Positions 1 through 8,161 of a stretch of DNA of 64,000 bases are shown here, one piece after another. The notes beneath the pieces were generated by a model. It had not been told where the DNA came from. It ran no database searches and was given only the letters and a program-made list of their open reading frames with translations. Position 1 is the stretch's first letter. Each line of letters starts with the position of its first letter. The position numbers and the translations under genes are program-made. Source of the stretch: CBDFFW01 sp965246945 (GTDB lineage Bacteria; Pseudomonadota; Alphaproteobacteria; UBA11073); assembly GCA_965246945.1 (NCBI GenBank), contig CBDFFW010000001.1, forward strand, positions 868,001-932,000, written 5' to 3'.

Positions 1-568
1 CGTCGGAACCACCAAATGCGATTTTAAGCGTTCGCTTAACGCCACACGTACTACCGCCCGCCAAAGGCTCATCTTCCAATTTTAAAACGATCCCATCATT
101 TATATTTAGCCGGTAACCAACAGTATATGGCATATTGATGGCGTCCAAAATTTTTTTAATTTTAGGATCCCTATAATCTTCAGGTTCTACATATAAATCA
201 AAACTGGGCAAAATTTCGGGTGGCAGTGTTGCATGTAATTTATTGCGCCATGCCTTAGGGTCATTCAAATAATCTTGAAATTCTTTGGTGTTAGCCAAGC
301 CAGCTTTAACAATTTCAGCAGCGCGTTTTTCTAACGGAATATGGCATTCATCCGTTAATAAAATCTCAGCAAAATTTATTAAATGCTGACTGCTAACAGA
401 TTTAATTAAACCACGATTTTTAAGGTCATTAGCTAACCAGCAAACCAGGCGCCATTTGTAATATTCAGCACAACTTTCAGAGCCAAAAGGTTCAGCTGCA
501 TGCTTAGCAATAGCCGCATCAATATAGGCATTCACATTACCTTTTGTAACATTGGCCTTTGCGGTCAT
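1..568 (-). CDS. Hypothetical protein, 3' end beyond the window
   Basis: An open frame runs leftward from an ATG at 566-568 to the window edge, giving 189 codons without a stop. The start reads MTAKANVTKGNVNAYIDAA. The product is soluble-looking, mixed alpha/beta, with no signal peptide or membrane segment; I recognise no family. It lies outside the element that begins in the neighbouring tRNA, so it is probably resident chromosome. No clear Shine-Dalgarno precedes the ATG, so the start is uncertain. Confidence 0.6.
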   Translation of the reverse strand, partial: MTAKANVTKGNVNAYIDAAIAKHAAEPFGSESCAEYYKWRLVCWLANDLKNRGLIKSVSSQHLINFAEILLTDECHIPLEKRAAEIVKAGLANTKEFQDYLNDPKAWRNKLHATLPPEILPSFDLYVEPEDYRDPKIKKILDAINMPYTVGYRLNINDGIVLKLEDEPLAGGSTCGVKRTLKIAFGGSD

Positions 569-714
569 ATAGTGACATTATATACATCATTCTTAACAAA
601 ATTATTGCATTTTTAATATGAAAGTAAGTCAGCAAATAATATTAAACCCACCATTTAAAATGATTAATTACTTGCCAAGCGAAGCAAGGGACTGCTAACA
701 TAATAAAACGCTCT

Positions 715-789
715 GCGGGCGTAACTCAGTGGTAGAGTGCGACCTTGCCAAGGTCGAAGTCGGGAGTTCGAATCTCCTCGCCCGCTCCA
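715..789 (+). tRNA. tRNA-Gly (anticodon GCC), CCA encoded
   Basis: A full cloverleaf can be drawn: acceptor GCGGGCG/CGCCCGC, anticodon stem CGACC/GGTCG with loop TTGCCAA giving anticodon GCC, a T-arm with GTTCGAATC, discriminator T and an encoded CCA at 787-789. The 3' 48 bases are repeated 14.6 kb away, which marks this gene as the attachment site of the element to its right. The tRNA stays intact because the element carries a copy of the 3' end. Confidence 0.95.
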
Positions 790-790
790 G
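742..790. repeat. attL: 49-bp copy inside tRNA-Gly
   Basis: The 49 bases from ACCTTGCC through CGCTCCAG match 15365-15413 with no mismatch; the flanking bases differ on both sides. This is the crossover region used by tRNA-targeting tyrosine recombinases. Confidence 0.92.
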
Positions 791-856
791 TATTTCCTTG
801 GAAAATCAATATGTTATAGCCAATTTTTGATTGGTTATAAAAGTGCTGAAATTTTC

Positions 857-876
857 GGGGAAGCATGGGGGAAGCA
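857..876. repeat. Left arm-type repeats (GGGGAAGCA x2)
   Basis: Two GGGGAAGCA units in tandem lie about 70 bp inside attL. The same motif recurs inside the right end of the element (15202-15237 and 15335-15344). Matching motifs inside both termini are expected of integrase arm-binding sites. Confidence 0.6.
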
Positions 877-961
877 AATTGCAGTAAATTGCACCCAATG
901 ATTTTTAATTTTCTTTATTGCTATATCGGCTTCAAACGATTTTTCTGATATAATCAGTCAG

Positions 962-1297
962 ATGTTAAATCATGCTGCAACCGCTCAAACTTGCAACGCC
1001 AGAACCCGTGCCGGCACACTATGCCCAAGCACCGAATTGCTACGCGGCGGCCGCTGCCGACTGCATGGTGGTGCAAGCACCGGCCCGCGGACATTAGCCG
1101 GTAAAATACGCTCTGCCCTAAATTGTCCAGGCCATACCTATGATTTGTTTCTACTGGAACGTGAAGCTCGGCAATTGCGGGATAAAGTATTAGAAAATGA
1201 TACTGGCCAATACACCCGCCACATGTATCTTGCGCAAAGCGTTGCGGAAACCTGTGCAGAATATCAGCCATATCCAAACGATCTTGCAGATGATTAA
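962..1297 (+). CDS. HGGxSTGP-motif protein
   Basis: A 111-residue protein whose first half has spaced cysteines and CRLHGGASTGP (about residues 31-41), followed by a conserved-looking RTLAGKIRSA stretch. I recognise this as the HGGxSTGP family of small phage- and island-borne proteins with a zinc-ribbon-like Cys/His set; their function is not known to me. It is the first gene inside attL. An antisense frame overlaps it, but the motif makes this strand the real one. The ATG at 962 has no strong Shine-Dalgarno. Confidence 0.75.
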   Translation: MLNHAATAQTCNARTRAGTLCPSTELLRGGRCRLHGGASTGPRTLAGKIRSALNCPGHTYDLFLLEREARQLRDKVLENDTGQYTRHMYLAQSVAETCAEYQPYPNDLADD

Positions 1298-1304
1298 AGC
1301 ATAA

Positions 1305-1455
1305 GGGTTTACGCACGCCCGCGCGTACTGTGCGGAATATTCAGATCGCATCAATAAAATCAAAGCCATAAGTGTAGGTTTACACGCGCCTGCGCGTACT
1401 GGTAGCGAAATTCGTTAATCATAGTCGGGTTTACACCCGCGCCCGCGCGTATTGT
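1305..1455. repeat. Three GC-rich 27-30 bp repeats
   Basis: Copies start near 1305, 1376 and 1427 and share the consensus GGTTTACRC-CGCC-GCGCGTACTG, 50-70 bp apart. They are far more GC-rich than the surrounding sequence. They lie between the HGGxSTGP gene and a decayed gene and look non-coding. They could be protein-binding sites or remnants of a small repeat element. Confidence 0.55.
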
Positions 1456-1475
1456 GTACTGATTATATCGTTTGT

Positions 1476-1738
1476 TTCTTTGCGGGCATGTTTCCGGCCA
1501 ATGCCGTGCCGCGTTTCATCCACGGTATCTCTGGCGGCCTTTTCCCCATCCGCCAGGCAAAGGCTTATTATCGGCAATGCTGAACGTTATTTAGGCGCTG
1601 TTTAACCTGGTCATTGGCTATATCTTATTTCGGGTTGGGAATGTTTCCAGCGAAGATAATCTAAGTTTGGTCATTTTCTTCATCGGCATTGCGATAATAA
1701 GCCTATTTTCAAGTGTGCAATTAACTTCAGCATTTTAA
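1476..1738 (+). pseudogene. Decayed small membrane protein
   Basis: One frame from 1476 encodes FFAGMFPANAVPRFIHGISG and then loses sense. A second frame from about 1550 continues PPGKGLLSAMLNVI, stop TAG (1592-1594), ALFNLVIGYILFRVGN, and ends at the TAA at 1736-1738. Read together they match my memory of a small family of two- to three-helix membrane proteins with FPANA..HF..GISG followed by a PPG.G...NV.W pattern. The lesions are a frameshift or small deletion near 1545 and a probable TGG-to-TAG nonsense change. With 1298-1475 this accounts for the gap before the next gene. Confidence 0.6.
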
Positions 1739-1868
1739 TATCTATTAGGAAGCGGTAACATATATATGTATGTAGTACCCATTAATTAAAAAATTTGGTC
1801 TTTACAGTTAAATAGGTAAATGCAATATGCTCTAAGCCTTTAAATTCATTATTGGCCAGGAGACCAAA

Positions 1869-3278
1869 ATGCATTCAAAATGGCAACCACATTACAGACG
1901 TTATGTTCTAGTATCATGCCTTTCTGCCAGTATTAGCCTCGGTGGTTGCGTATCTACAGCACCATCACAGTTTTCAGCAGCGGCTGGCAGCCTACAAAAT
2001 GGCGATCCCCAAACAGCTCAATCCCTCGTTAAACAAAGCGGCAGCGGTGAGGATGATCTATTATACAATTTAGAAGAAGGTGAAGTGTCACGCCTGCAAA
2101 CTCCACCGCAAATGACAGAAAGCACATCTGCTTTTTTGCGTGCAGATGATACAGTACGGGCTTGGGAAGATAATACACGCAGCCATTTGGCCGAGCCGCT
2201 GGGTAAGCTTGGCTCTTACTTCCTTAGTGATTCTTTGCGTAGTTTTGAAGGTAAGGATTATGAAAAAAGCCTGCTTAATCATAGACTGGCGGTAAATCAT
2301 TTAATTGAAGGTGATTGGGAAGCAGCGCGTGTAGAAACACGCAAGCTTACAGAACGTGAAACAATTATAAAACGTTACCGCGAAAAAGAAGTGGATGCGC
2401 TAACCGAAGAAGCACAATCAAAATCAGTTACCAAAACACCACGCGTAGAGGATCTCTCTGGCTATCCAGTTGAAATCTTTAATGATCCAGAAGTAAAAGC
2501 ATTAAAAAATTCTTATCAAAGTGCTGCGTCGCATTATTTGGCTGGCTTTATTTTTGAAGCATTGGGCGAGCCTGGTTTAGCCGCACCTGGCTATCGCCAG
2601 GCAATTGAATTGCGACCAGATGTACCATTTCTGAAAGAAGGTTTAAGGCATTTGGATCGCCATCCGAAGAAAGGCAAGGATAGCGATGTCCTATTTATTG
2701 TTGAAACTGGCATGCTATCGCCAATTGAATCGCAAAAAATTAGTGTGCCGTTACCATTACGAACCGGGCCGGTTATTTTAACTGCCGCTTACCCAGTCAT
2801 TCGACCAAGCCAAAGCTTGTTTAATCCAAGGTCACTGACTGTCGATAAGCAATCTGTGCCATTAGCCATGACAACTAATATTGATGCGATGTCGCGCCGT
2901 GCTGTTAAAGATGACATGCCTAGTATTATTCTACGTAATGCAACACGCATGGCCACAACTGCCGCTGCACAAATTGCAGCGCAGCAAATGAAAGATAAAA
3001 ATGGCAATACCAGCCCAGTTGGCACTTTAATTTCATTAGCGATCGGTATTGGTTCCTCTTGGGCAACAGAAGCGGATACCAAGCATTGGACTACATTGCC
3101 TGCGCAAATTTATATGGGACGCACTAAACTTAAAACAGGCACACAAAGCTTAACTATTAATACACCCGCAGGTTCGCGCACTGTCGATGTTAATATTGAT
3201 GGGAAATACAGTGTTGTGTACCTGCGTATTCTGGGTAATGATGTGGTGGCATTGGCGTCAAAAGCAGCACCCAATTAG
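1869..3278 (+). CDS. COG3014-like envelope lipoprotein
   Basis: A 469-residue protein with a lipoprotein signal peptide (ISLGGC lipobox, Cys at about residue 27). It has a TPR-like helical stretch near 215-255 (SAASHYLAGFIFEALGEPGL) and a Gly/Ala-rich segment near 355-400. It resembles COG3014-type lipoproteins, which occur next to YcfL and LpoB homologues, as here. AGGAG at 1858-1862 sits 6 bases before the ATG. It heads a tight four-gene operon. The role is probably peptidoglycan-synthesis control or outer-membrane lipoprotein assembly (inferred). Confidence 0.65.
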   Translation: MHSKWQPHYRRYVLVSCLSASISLGGCVSTAPSQFSAAAGSLQNGDPQTAQSLVKQSGSGEDDLLYNLEEGEVSRLQTPPQMTESTSAFLRADDTVRAWEDNTRSHLAEPLGKLGSYFLSDSLRSFEGKDYEKSLLNHRLAVNHLIEGDWEAARVETRKLTERETIIKRYREKEVDALTEEAQSKSVTKTPRVEDLSGYPVEIFNDPEVKALKNSYQSAASHYLAGFIFEALGEPGLAAPGYRQAIELRPDVPFLKEGLRHLDRHPKKGKDSDVLFIVETGMLSPIESQKISVPLPLRTGPVILTAAYPVIRPSQSLFNPRSLTVDKQSVPLAMTTNIDAMSRRAVKDDMPSIILRNATRMATTAAAQIAAQQMKDKNGNTSPVGTLISLAIGIGSSWATEADTKHWTTLPAQIYMGRTKLKTGTQSLTINTPAGSRTVDVNIDGKYSVVYLRILGNDVVALASKAAPN

Positions 3279-3290
3279 ATGCGAGGCAAA

Positions 3291-3647
3291 ATGAAAAAGA
3301 TAACACTCCCAATTCTATATGGTGCGGCAATTTTATTATTGTGCGCCTGTGCGACGCAACACGCTGAAAAAGTTGTTCGGCTTAATGATGCTGATGATAT
3401 TAAAGTTACTGACCTTCGCAGCACCCCGATCAATGGTTTGTTAAACGTTTCAGCGACTTTGCAAAATCAGTCATCTTCAACCGAAAATTTCCAGTATCGT
3501 TTTCATTGGATTACCAATTCTGGTTTTGCCGCAGCAGATGATGAAGCTTGGCGGCCACAGATGGTTTATGGCAACCAATCAGTGCAAGTGCGCGGCACTG
3601 CACCCAACCCAACCGCTACTGATTTCAATCTCGAACTAAGTGAATAA
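3291..3647 (+). CDS. YcfL-like lipoprotein
   Basis: A 118-residue lipoprotein with signal MKKITLPILYGAAILLLCAC, lipid attachment at the first Cys of CAC/CAT. The mature part is a small beta-sandwich type with DLRSTPINGLLNVSATLQNQ and FQYRFHWI, fitting the YcfL/DUF1425 family found beside LpoB. An ATG 12 bases upstream is in frame, but GAGG before 3291 and the clean signal peptide favour 3291. Overlaps by one base the longest frame of the next gene. Confidence 0.65.
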   Translation: MKKITLPILYGAAILLLCACATQHAEKVVRLNDADDIKVTDLRSTPINGLLNVSATLQNQSSSTENFQYRFHWITNSGFAAADDEAWRPQMVYGNQSVQVRGTAPNPTATDFNLELSE

Positions 3648-3658
3648 TGGAGTACAAT

Positions 3659-4246
3659 ATGAAACTATATTATACGGCTGCAATTTTAGCCGCGACCTTA
3701 TCGCTAGGTGGCTGCGCAAGTGGCCCGATGCTTGGCAATAATGTTAGTTATGGTGATACCAAAGCGGTTGAAGGCTTAACCAATGAATTTGGTTCCACCG
3801 ATTTGCAGATGATTGCGCAGTCCATGACCAGCTCACTGCTACAAAGTCCGGTAATTGCCAATGCACAACGGCCTATCTTAACATTGGCCAATGTTAAAAA
3901 TAAAACGGATGAATATATTGATACGGCAGCCATAACAGAAAAAATCCGAACGCAATTGCTTAAAAGCGGCCAAGTGCGTTTTGGTGTTGGGATTGCTGAT
4001 ATGCAAGGCCAGGTTGATGAACTGCAACGCCAATCACAGAGCGGTTTATATGCCCAAAAAACTGCCAGCAAAATGGGTAATATGCAGGCAGCAAAATACC
4101 GGCTGGAAGGTAGTATCAGCTCAATCGTTAAGCGTGCGGATGGTGTCAAAGATGTCTTTTATATTTTCACGTTAAGCTTAGTTAATAACGAAACAGGTTT
4201 GCTGGAATGGACAGATGATAAAGAAATCCGGAAAACAACCAATTAG
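3659..4246 (+). CDS. lpoB: LpoB-type penicillin-binding protein activator
   Basis: A 195-residue lipoprotein; signal MKLYYTAAILAATLSLGGCA with a canonical lipobox. The mature protein has the LpoB pattern: PILTLANVKNKTDEYIDT, then RTQLLKSGQVRF and KYRLEGSISSI. In enterobacteria LpoB is an outer-membrane lipoprotein that activates PBP1B; COG3014-YcfL-LpoB is a recurrent trio. An in-frame ATG lies at 3647, but GGAG at 3649-3652 positions 3659 correctly. That it is cargo of a mobile element is notable. Confidence 0.75.
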   Translation: MKLYYTAAILAATLSLGGCASGPMLGNNVSYGDTKAVEGLTNEFGSTDLQMIAQSMTSSLLQSPVIANAQRPILTLANVKNKTDEYIDTAAITEKIRTQLLKSGQVRFGVGIADMQGQVDELQRQSQSGLYAQKTASKMGNMQAAKYRLEGSISSIVKRADGVKDVFYIFTLSLVNNETGLLEWTDDKEIRKTTN

Positions 4247-4255
4247 GATAATATT

Positions 4256-5035
4256 ATGAAAACGCTATACCGCCTGGGCTTTTTTGCACTTTTATGTTGT
4301 ATGTCACAATTGGCGCAGGCGGCAGAGACCATTGCTGTACCAAATCTTGATTATAAAGCCGAGGTACATACCTTCTTTTATTTTGAAGGTGAGACCAGCC
4401 GTGCAAAAATACATGCGAATAACACTAACCTTAATGCATCCGCTGATGATACTTACGTTAAAACATTCCATGATAACATTCATATAAGCTATAGCGAGTT
4501 GCGCGGCATGGCTGGCGATATACGTGGGCTACTGATCAAAAACGGTTTTAATGTTATTAGCACTGCTACACACGCAGCTAAACCAAAACAGTCAGATGAT
4601 TTTTTTAATATTAATAAACGTATTAAAGCAGGTGAATTTAAAGGGGCAAAATATGTATTGTATGGTGTCGTTTCTTCACTGGATAATCAAAATGGTGTAG
4701 AACCGATTGCAGGCACCAATACGCAAATGAATATTAATGCTATTAATATGGCAGTTGAATTTAATTTGATTAATACCGCTACCCTTAAAACCACAGCCGC
4801 TTTTACCGTTCTGGCAAGTGCCAATGATAATAAAATTGGCAACGGTTCTAACACTCCCAGCCAAGCTAAAATGGTCGCCGCTTTAAGTGATGATCTTGCC
4901 AAAGAAGTTGCCGAAAAACTTAGCAGCCAAGATATTTTGCCAGCAGATGCATTGCCTTTAACTGATGCGCTTTCCTCTGCCCAAACACAGCCAGTGCTTG
5001 CTGGTCCTGTAACCGTTTACCAGCCAGATGAATAA
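4256..5035 (+). CDS. Secreted LpoB/CsgG-like protein
   Basis: A 259-residue protein with a Sec signal peptide cleaved after AQA (residues 1-22) and no lipobox, so it is probably periplasmic. GAKYVLYGVVSSL and a beta-rich fold with a region lost to helices at the C-terminus (AKMVAALSDDLAKEVAEKL) resemble CsgG/LpoB-like proteins. AGGA at 4245-4248 overlaps the stop of the preceding gene, so it is the fourth member of the operon. Exact function is unknown; association with the LpoB system is inferred from position. Confidence 0.55.
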   Translation: MKTLYRLGFFALLCCMSQLAQAAETIAVPNLDYKAEVHTFFYFEGETSRAKIHANNTNLNASADDTYVKTFHDNIHISYSELRGMAGDIRGLLIKNGFNVISTATHAAKPKQSDDFFNINKRIKAGEFKGAKYVLYGVVSSLDNQNGVEPIAGTNTQMNINAINMAVEFNLINTATLKTTAAFTVLASANDNKIGNGSNTPSQAKMVAALSDDLAKEVAEKLSSQDILPADALPLTDALSSAQTQPVLAGPVTVYQPDE

Positions 5036-5121
5036 ATTAAGATTTTAGAAATAGCGGTTTTTGCCATTTCCTGACAATCACGCTACTTTGTGCAATTATT
5101 CCTATATGGTACTTTCAGTGC

Positions 5122-5835
5122 ATGCAGAAACATAAACACAAAAAGCCTGATTTTAAGCCCATGCAGCGCCGTGTAGTGGCGCATGTTGCCGCCAGTAGCT
5201 CCAAGCTGAAAGGTGCCAAGCAGGCTATTAATCTGACGAGTTTTGCGGCAATCGGCGTGATTAACGTGGTAGCTGGCCCTGATATGTATGTTAAAGATGC
5301 GGCCTTTTGTCTAACAGCGGCAGCAACCCTGGCTATTTATCAGCAATATATGCAGGAAGCTGGTGAGCGAGCCAAAAAGCCTAACTATCTTACCTGCGCG
5401 ATCATTATGAGCAGCTTGATGTCCAATGCGCTCTCGATTGCTTCTTTCGTTAATTCGGTGCTGCAAGATAACCCAGGATTAACGCCGGCCGGGGCGGGTT
5501 GCCTGGCATTCGCTTCTTTTGCCCTGTCACCCGCCGCCAATTTCAATGGCATGCTGGATGAAAAGCCGGATGTGCAGGTGGTTAAACCAGAAGTTTATAG
5601 CGCCTTATACCTAATGGCCGGTGCGAGCATCGTAGTGGGTGGGATGGCTGAAAATTCGCCCCGCTTAATGGCGATTGGTAGCCTATGCATCGTTAATGCT
5701 TTAACCGGCCAACCATCCGTAAAGCAAAGCCTATCACCCCGTACGTTATTGGCGGCCCTAGATGTCATGCGTAAAACACCGGTGCGGATCAGCAAAGCAT
5801 TAGCCAGGCAGGCTGATTTGGCGCTTGCAGGGTAA
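5122..5835 (+). CDS. Unknown polytopic membrane protein
   Basis: A 237-residue protein with about five hydrophobic segments, for example NLTSFAAIGVINVVAG, CAIIMSSLMSNALSIASF, AGCLAFASFALSPA and YLMAGASIVVGGMA. The N-terminus is basic (QKHKHKKPDFKPMQRR), fitting a cytoplasmic N-terminus. I recognise no family. It is followed 47 bases later by another small membrane protein on the same strand, so the two may work together. Confidence 0.5.
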   Translation: MQKHKHKKPDFKPMQRRVVAHVAASSSKLKGAKQAINLTSFAAIGVINVVAGPDMYVKDAAFCLTAAATLAIYQQYMQEAGERAKKPNYLTCAIIMSSLMSNALSIASFVNSVLQDNPGLTPAGAGCLAFASFALSPAANFNGMLDEKPDVQVVKPEVYSALYLMAGASIVVGGMAENSPRLMAIGSLCIVNALTGQPSVKQSLSPRTLLAALDVMRKTPVRISKALARQADLALAG

Positions 5836-5882
5836 TTTTTGAAAGTATTGCGCTAGCATTGGCAGGTGGCTAGCCTTTTGGC

Positions 5883-6386
5883 ATGCAGGTGCCAACAAGC
5901 CGCAGAAATGCCCACAATTCAAAAGCAGTCGCTTTATGGGCAACCCTATACGGTTCCGCCATGACCAGCGGTGCCGCCACATACAGTGTCGGGTGGGGCA
6001 TATGGAATGCGATGAGCGACCGCATCCAAAGTCAGCCAGTATCATCAGAAAATCTTGTGCCGCAGCTATTCGTTGCTAGCACTACGTTAGCATTGGCTTA
6101 TTGCGCGGCAATATTAACCTATAAACATTATAAGCCAGCCAATCCGCCAGCAGATTACAGCCAGCGTGAAAAGGTTTCTAAGGGCGTTATTATCGGCGGC
6201 ATATTTGCTTTTCTTTGTGGCGCTCCAGCTTACGGAATCAATAAGGCGATGCAGCAAGGCGCCCCCAATCAAACCACCTCAATCTTATATGATATTACAA
6301 CCATAGCACTGGTTGGCGGTGTTGCAGTAGCAGTTAGTCGTGCAGCGCATCGGGCGAATAAAAATATGGGATTGCTTAAACCGTAA
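5883..6386 (+). CDS. Unknown four-helix membrane protein
   Basis: A 167-residue protein with four predicted membrane spans (around residues 12-40, 58-80, 99-118 and 130-150) joined by short loops. No family recognised. It is co-directional with the larger membrane protein upstream and ends 70 bases before another unknown gene. The start is uncertain because no clear ribosome-binding site precedes the ATG. Confidence 0.45.
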   Translation: MQVPTSRRNAHNSKAVALWATLYGSAMTSGAATYSVGWGIWNAMSDRIQSQPVSSENLVPQLFVASTTLALAYCAAILTYKHYKPANPPADYSQREKVSKGVIIGGIFAFLCGAPAYGINKAMQQGAPNQTTSILYDITTIALVGGVAVAVSRAAHRANKNMGLLKP

Positions 6387-6456
6387 TTAACTAGGAAATA
6401 TTTGTACCATATGAATGTTGGAGACGTTTCATTTTCATGCTAATATTTAGCAGCAA

Positions 6457-7155
6457 ATGATCGATACTGCCTCAAAATACAAGGTGCCGAGCAAAACCAT
6501 TGTGGACCATGCACATACAGCGGTTCGCACCGGTTTAGGTTGTCTACCTCATGTTGGAAGTGCAGCAGTAGAATTATTTCAAGCGGTCATCGCACCGCCA
6601 TTAGAAAGGCGTAGAAATGAATGGATGGATCAAGTCGCTGATGGCCTTAAAAATCTGGAAGAGAGAAAAATTTTAACATTAGATCAACTTTCCGGTAATG
6701 AAGTTTTTATCAATGTCATGCTGCATGCAACACAGGTGGCCTTAAAGAATTTTCAGAAGGAAAAGTTAGATGCTTTACGCAACGCTGTGCTTAATTCGGC
6801 TAGGCCAATCTCTATCCATGATGCTCGCCAGCAAATGTTCGTAAACTTTATTGATGAAATGACAGTGTATCATTTGCGGTTTTTAACTTTTTTTGCCGCA
6901 CCGAAATACTGGTTTGAAGTCAATAATAAAACTCTTCCGGATATAATGATGGGAGGCCGGTCAACCTTTTTAACTGCTGCATTCCCTGAATTAGGTAATG
7001 ACCGCGAATTTTATGATCAGGTCGGCAAAGAGTTGTACCGCCGCGGTTTAATCAATACTGAAAACTTTCATGCAACTCAAACAGTTTCGGGGTTATGTGA
7101 AAGCTGCGTTACAGGGTTGGGACAACAGTTTTTAAACTTCATCCAATCGCCTTAA
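6457..7155 (+). CDS. Unknown protein with amphipathic N-terminus
   Basis: A 232-residue helical protein. The N-terminal third (GLGCLPHVGSAAVELFQ, then PPLERRRNEWMDQVADGL) resembles a segment I associate with hypothetical proteins of islands, but I cannot name the family. The C-terminal part has a hydrophobic HLRFLTFFAAPKYWF stretch and a pair of cysteines (CESC). It is the last rightward cargo gene before a convergent leftward operon. Confidence 0.5.
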   Translation: MIDTASKYKVPSKTIVDHAHTAVRTGLGCLPHVGSAAVELFQAVIAPPLERRRNEWMDQVADGLKNLEERKILTLDQLSGNEVFINVMLHATQVALKNFQKEKLDALRNAVLNSARPISIHDARQQMFVNFIDEMTVYHLRFLTFFAAPKYWFEVNNKTLPDIMMGGRSTFLTAAFPELGNDREFYDQVGKELYRRGLINTENFHATQTVSGLCESCVTGLGQQFLNFIQSP

Positions 7156-7206
7156 CATCGACAGAACGCTGCTTTGCCATTCATGAGGTTTGCATCCAAA
7201 TATTCA

Positions 7207-8148
7207 TTAATTGTTTGAAGACTTAAGAACATAAAATGGTGGTGTGCCAGGCCAGAAAATAGCACCTGTAATTTGTTCTTGTATTGCAGGGGTAATTCCA
7301 AGTTGGCACTGAACTAATATTAATTTGAAGATGGGATTTTCTGGATAGGTGTGCCGTGTTTGTAAGAAGCAATCACGAAAACAATGGTGGTCTTGGTGGA
7401 AAAGTTTGGTGAATTCGGCAATATCAAACATTAACTGCATTGATTTTTTAGTGTGCTTTAAAGATATGCCAGATGTCATAATCCCAAGAGCGCGTGAAAT
7501 ATAAGTTTTCCCTTCTATAACAATATTTGTTCCAACGCCAATATTTCTATAAGTCTCATACTCCTTATCAGATAATTCATGTGGAGCTAGACCGTGTATT
7601 TCATAAAATAATTCTATTTCCGGCCAATTTTTAACGCCAATCTCGACCAATTTCTTATCGGCAAAGCGATCGTGCATGCCAATATCCAAAATATAGCAAT
7701 CAGTCTCAGTAAATATTGAAAATAAAAGTTCCTTACTGCCGTTTGATAGATGCAAGTGATGAATACCCCAATCGTTAAGAAGCATATCCAAATCTCTTCT
7801 AGCTAAAAGCTCGTTCGAAAAAGGATTCTTTTTTATAAAACCATTTTTAGCTCTTTGACTTAAATGTGGGTTTAATTCTAACCCACTCTGTATTTTATAG
7901 ATTACTGAATTTATTTTTTTAAGGTGCAGATTATATAAAGGATTTTGTATAAATTCCGTTGAAACAAAAATGGAACGTGGTTTGGGCTGAATATTTCTCT
8001 CGAGCCAATTATAAAAGCAGATTAGCAAATCATCTATTCTCATATTAGATAGCATTTGAAGGCTCGCGGCATCTTCTGGATGGGGTAAATATGTTAAGAT
8101 TTCTTTTCTAAGGTCATTTTCAAAATCGATGGGCGGTTTTTCGGTCAT
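7207..8148 (-). CDS. Unknown cytoplasmic island protein
   Basis: A 313-residue protein if translation starts at MTEKPPIDFEND. The central region reads DWGIHHLHLSNGSKELLFS, then CYILDIGMHDRFAD and KNWPEIE; I have a weak memory of plasmid- and island-borne hypothetical proteins with the same GIxHLHL...KELLF...NWPE layout. No signal peptide. An upstream in-frame ATG at 8184 would overlap the preceding nuclease gene; neither start has a good Shine-Dalgarno. AT-rich. It is the third gene of the leftward operon behind the leader RNA. Confidence 0.5.
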   Translation of the reverse strand: MTEKPPIDFENDLRKEILTYLPHPEDAASLQMLSNMRIDDLLICFYNWLERNIQPKPRSIFVSTEFIQNPLYNLHLKKINSVIYKIQSGLELNPHLSQRAKNGFIKKNPFSNELLARRDLDMLLNDWGIHHLHLSNGSKELLFSIFTETDCYILDIGMHDRFADKKLVEIGVKNWPEIELFYEIHGLAPHELSDKEYETYRNIGVGTNIVIEGKTYISRALGIMTSGISLKHTKKSMQLMFDIAEFTKLFHQDHHCFRDCFLQTRHTYPENPIFKLILVQCQLGITPAIQEQITGAIFWPGTPPFYVLKSSNN

Positions 8149-8161
8149 TGGGACAATTATA

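Noticed and set aside
954..1316. 120-codon frame opposite the HGGxSTGP gene
   Set aside because: The plus-strand product has a recognisable motif and the minus-strand product does not.
1305..1455. CRISPR array
   Set aside because: Only three imperfect copies with unequal spacing and no cas genes.
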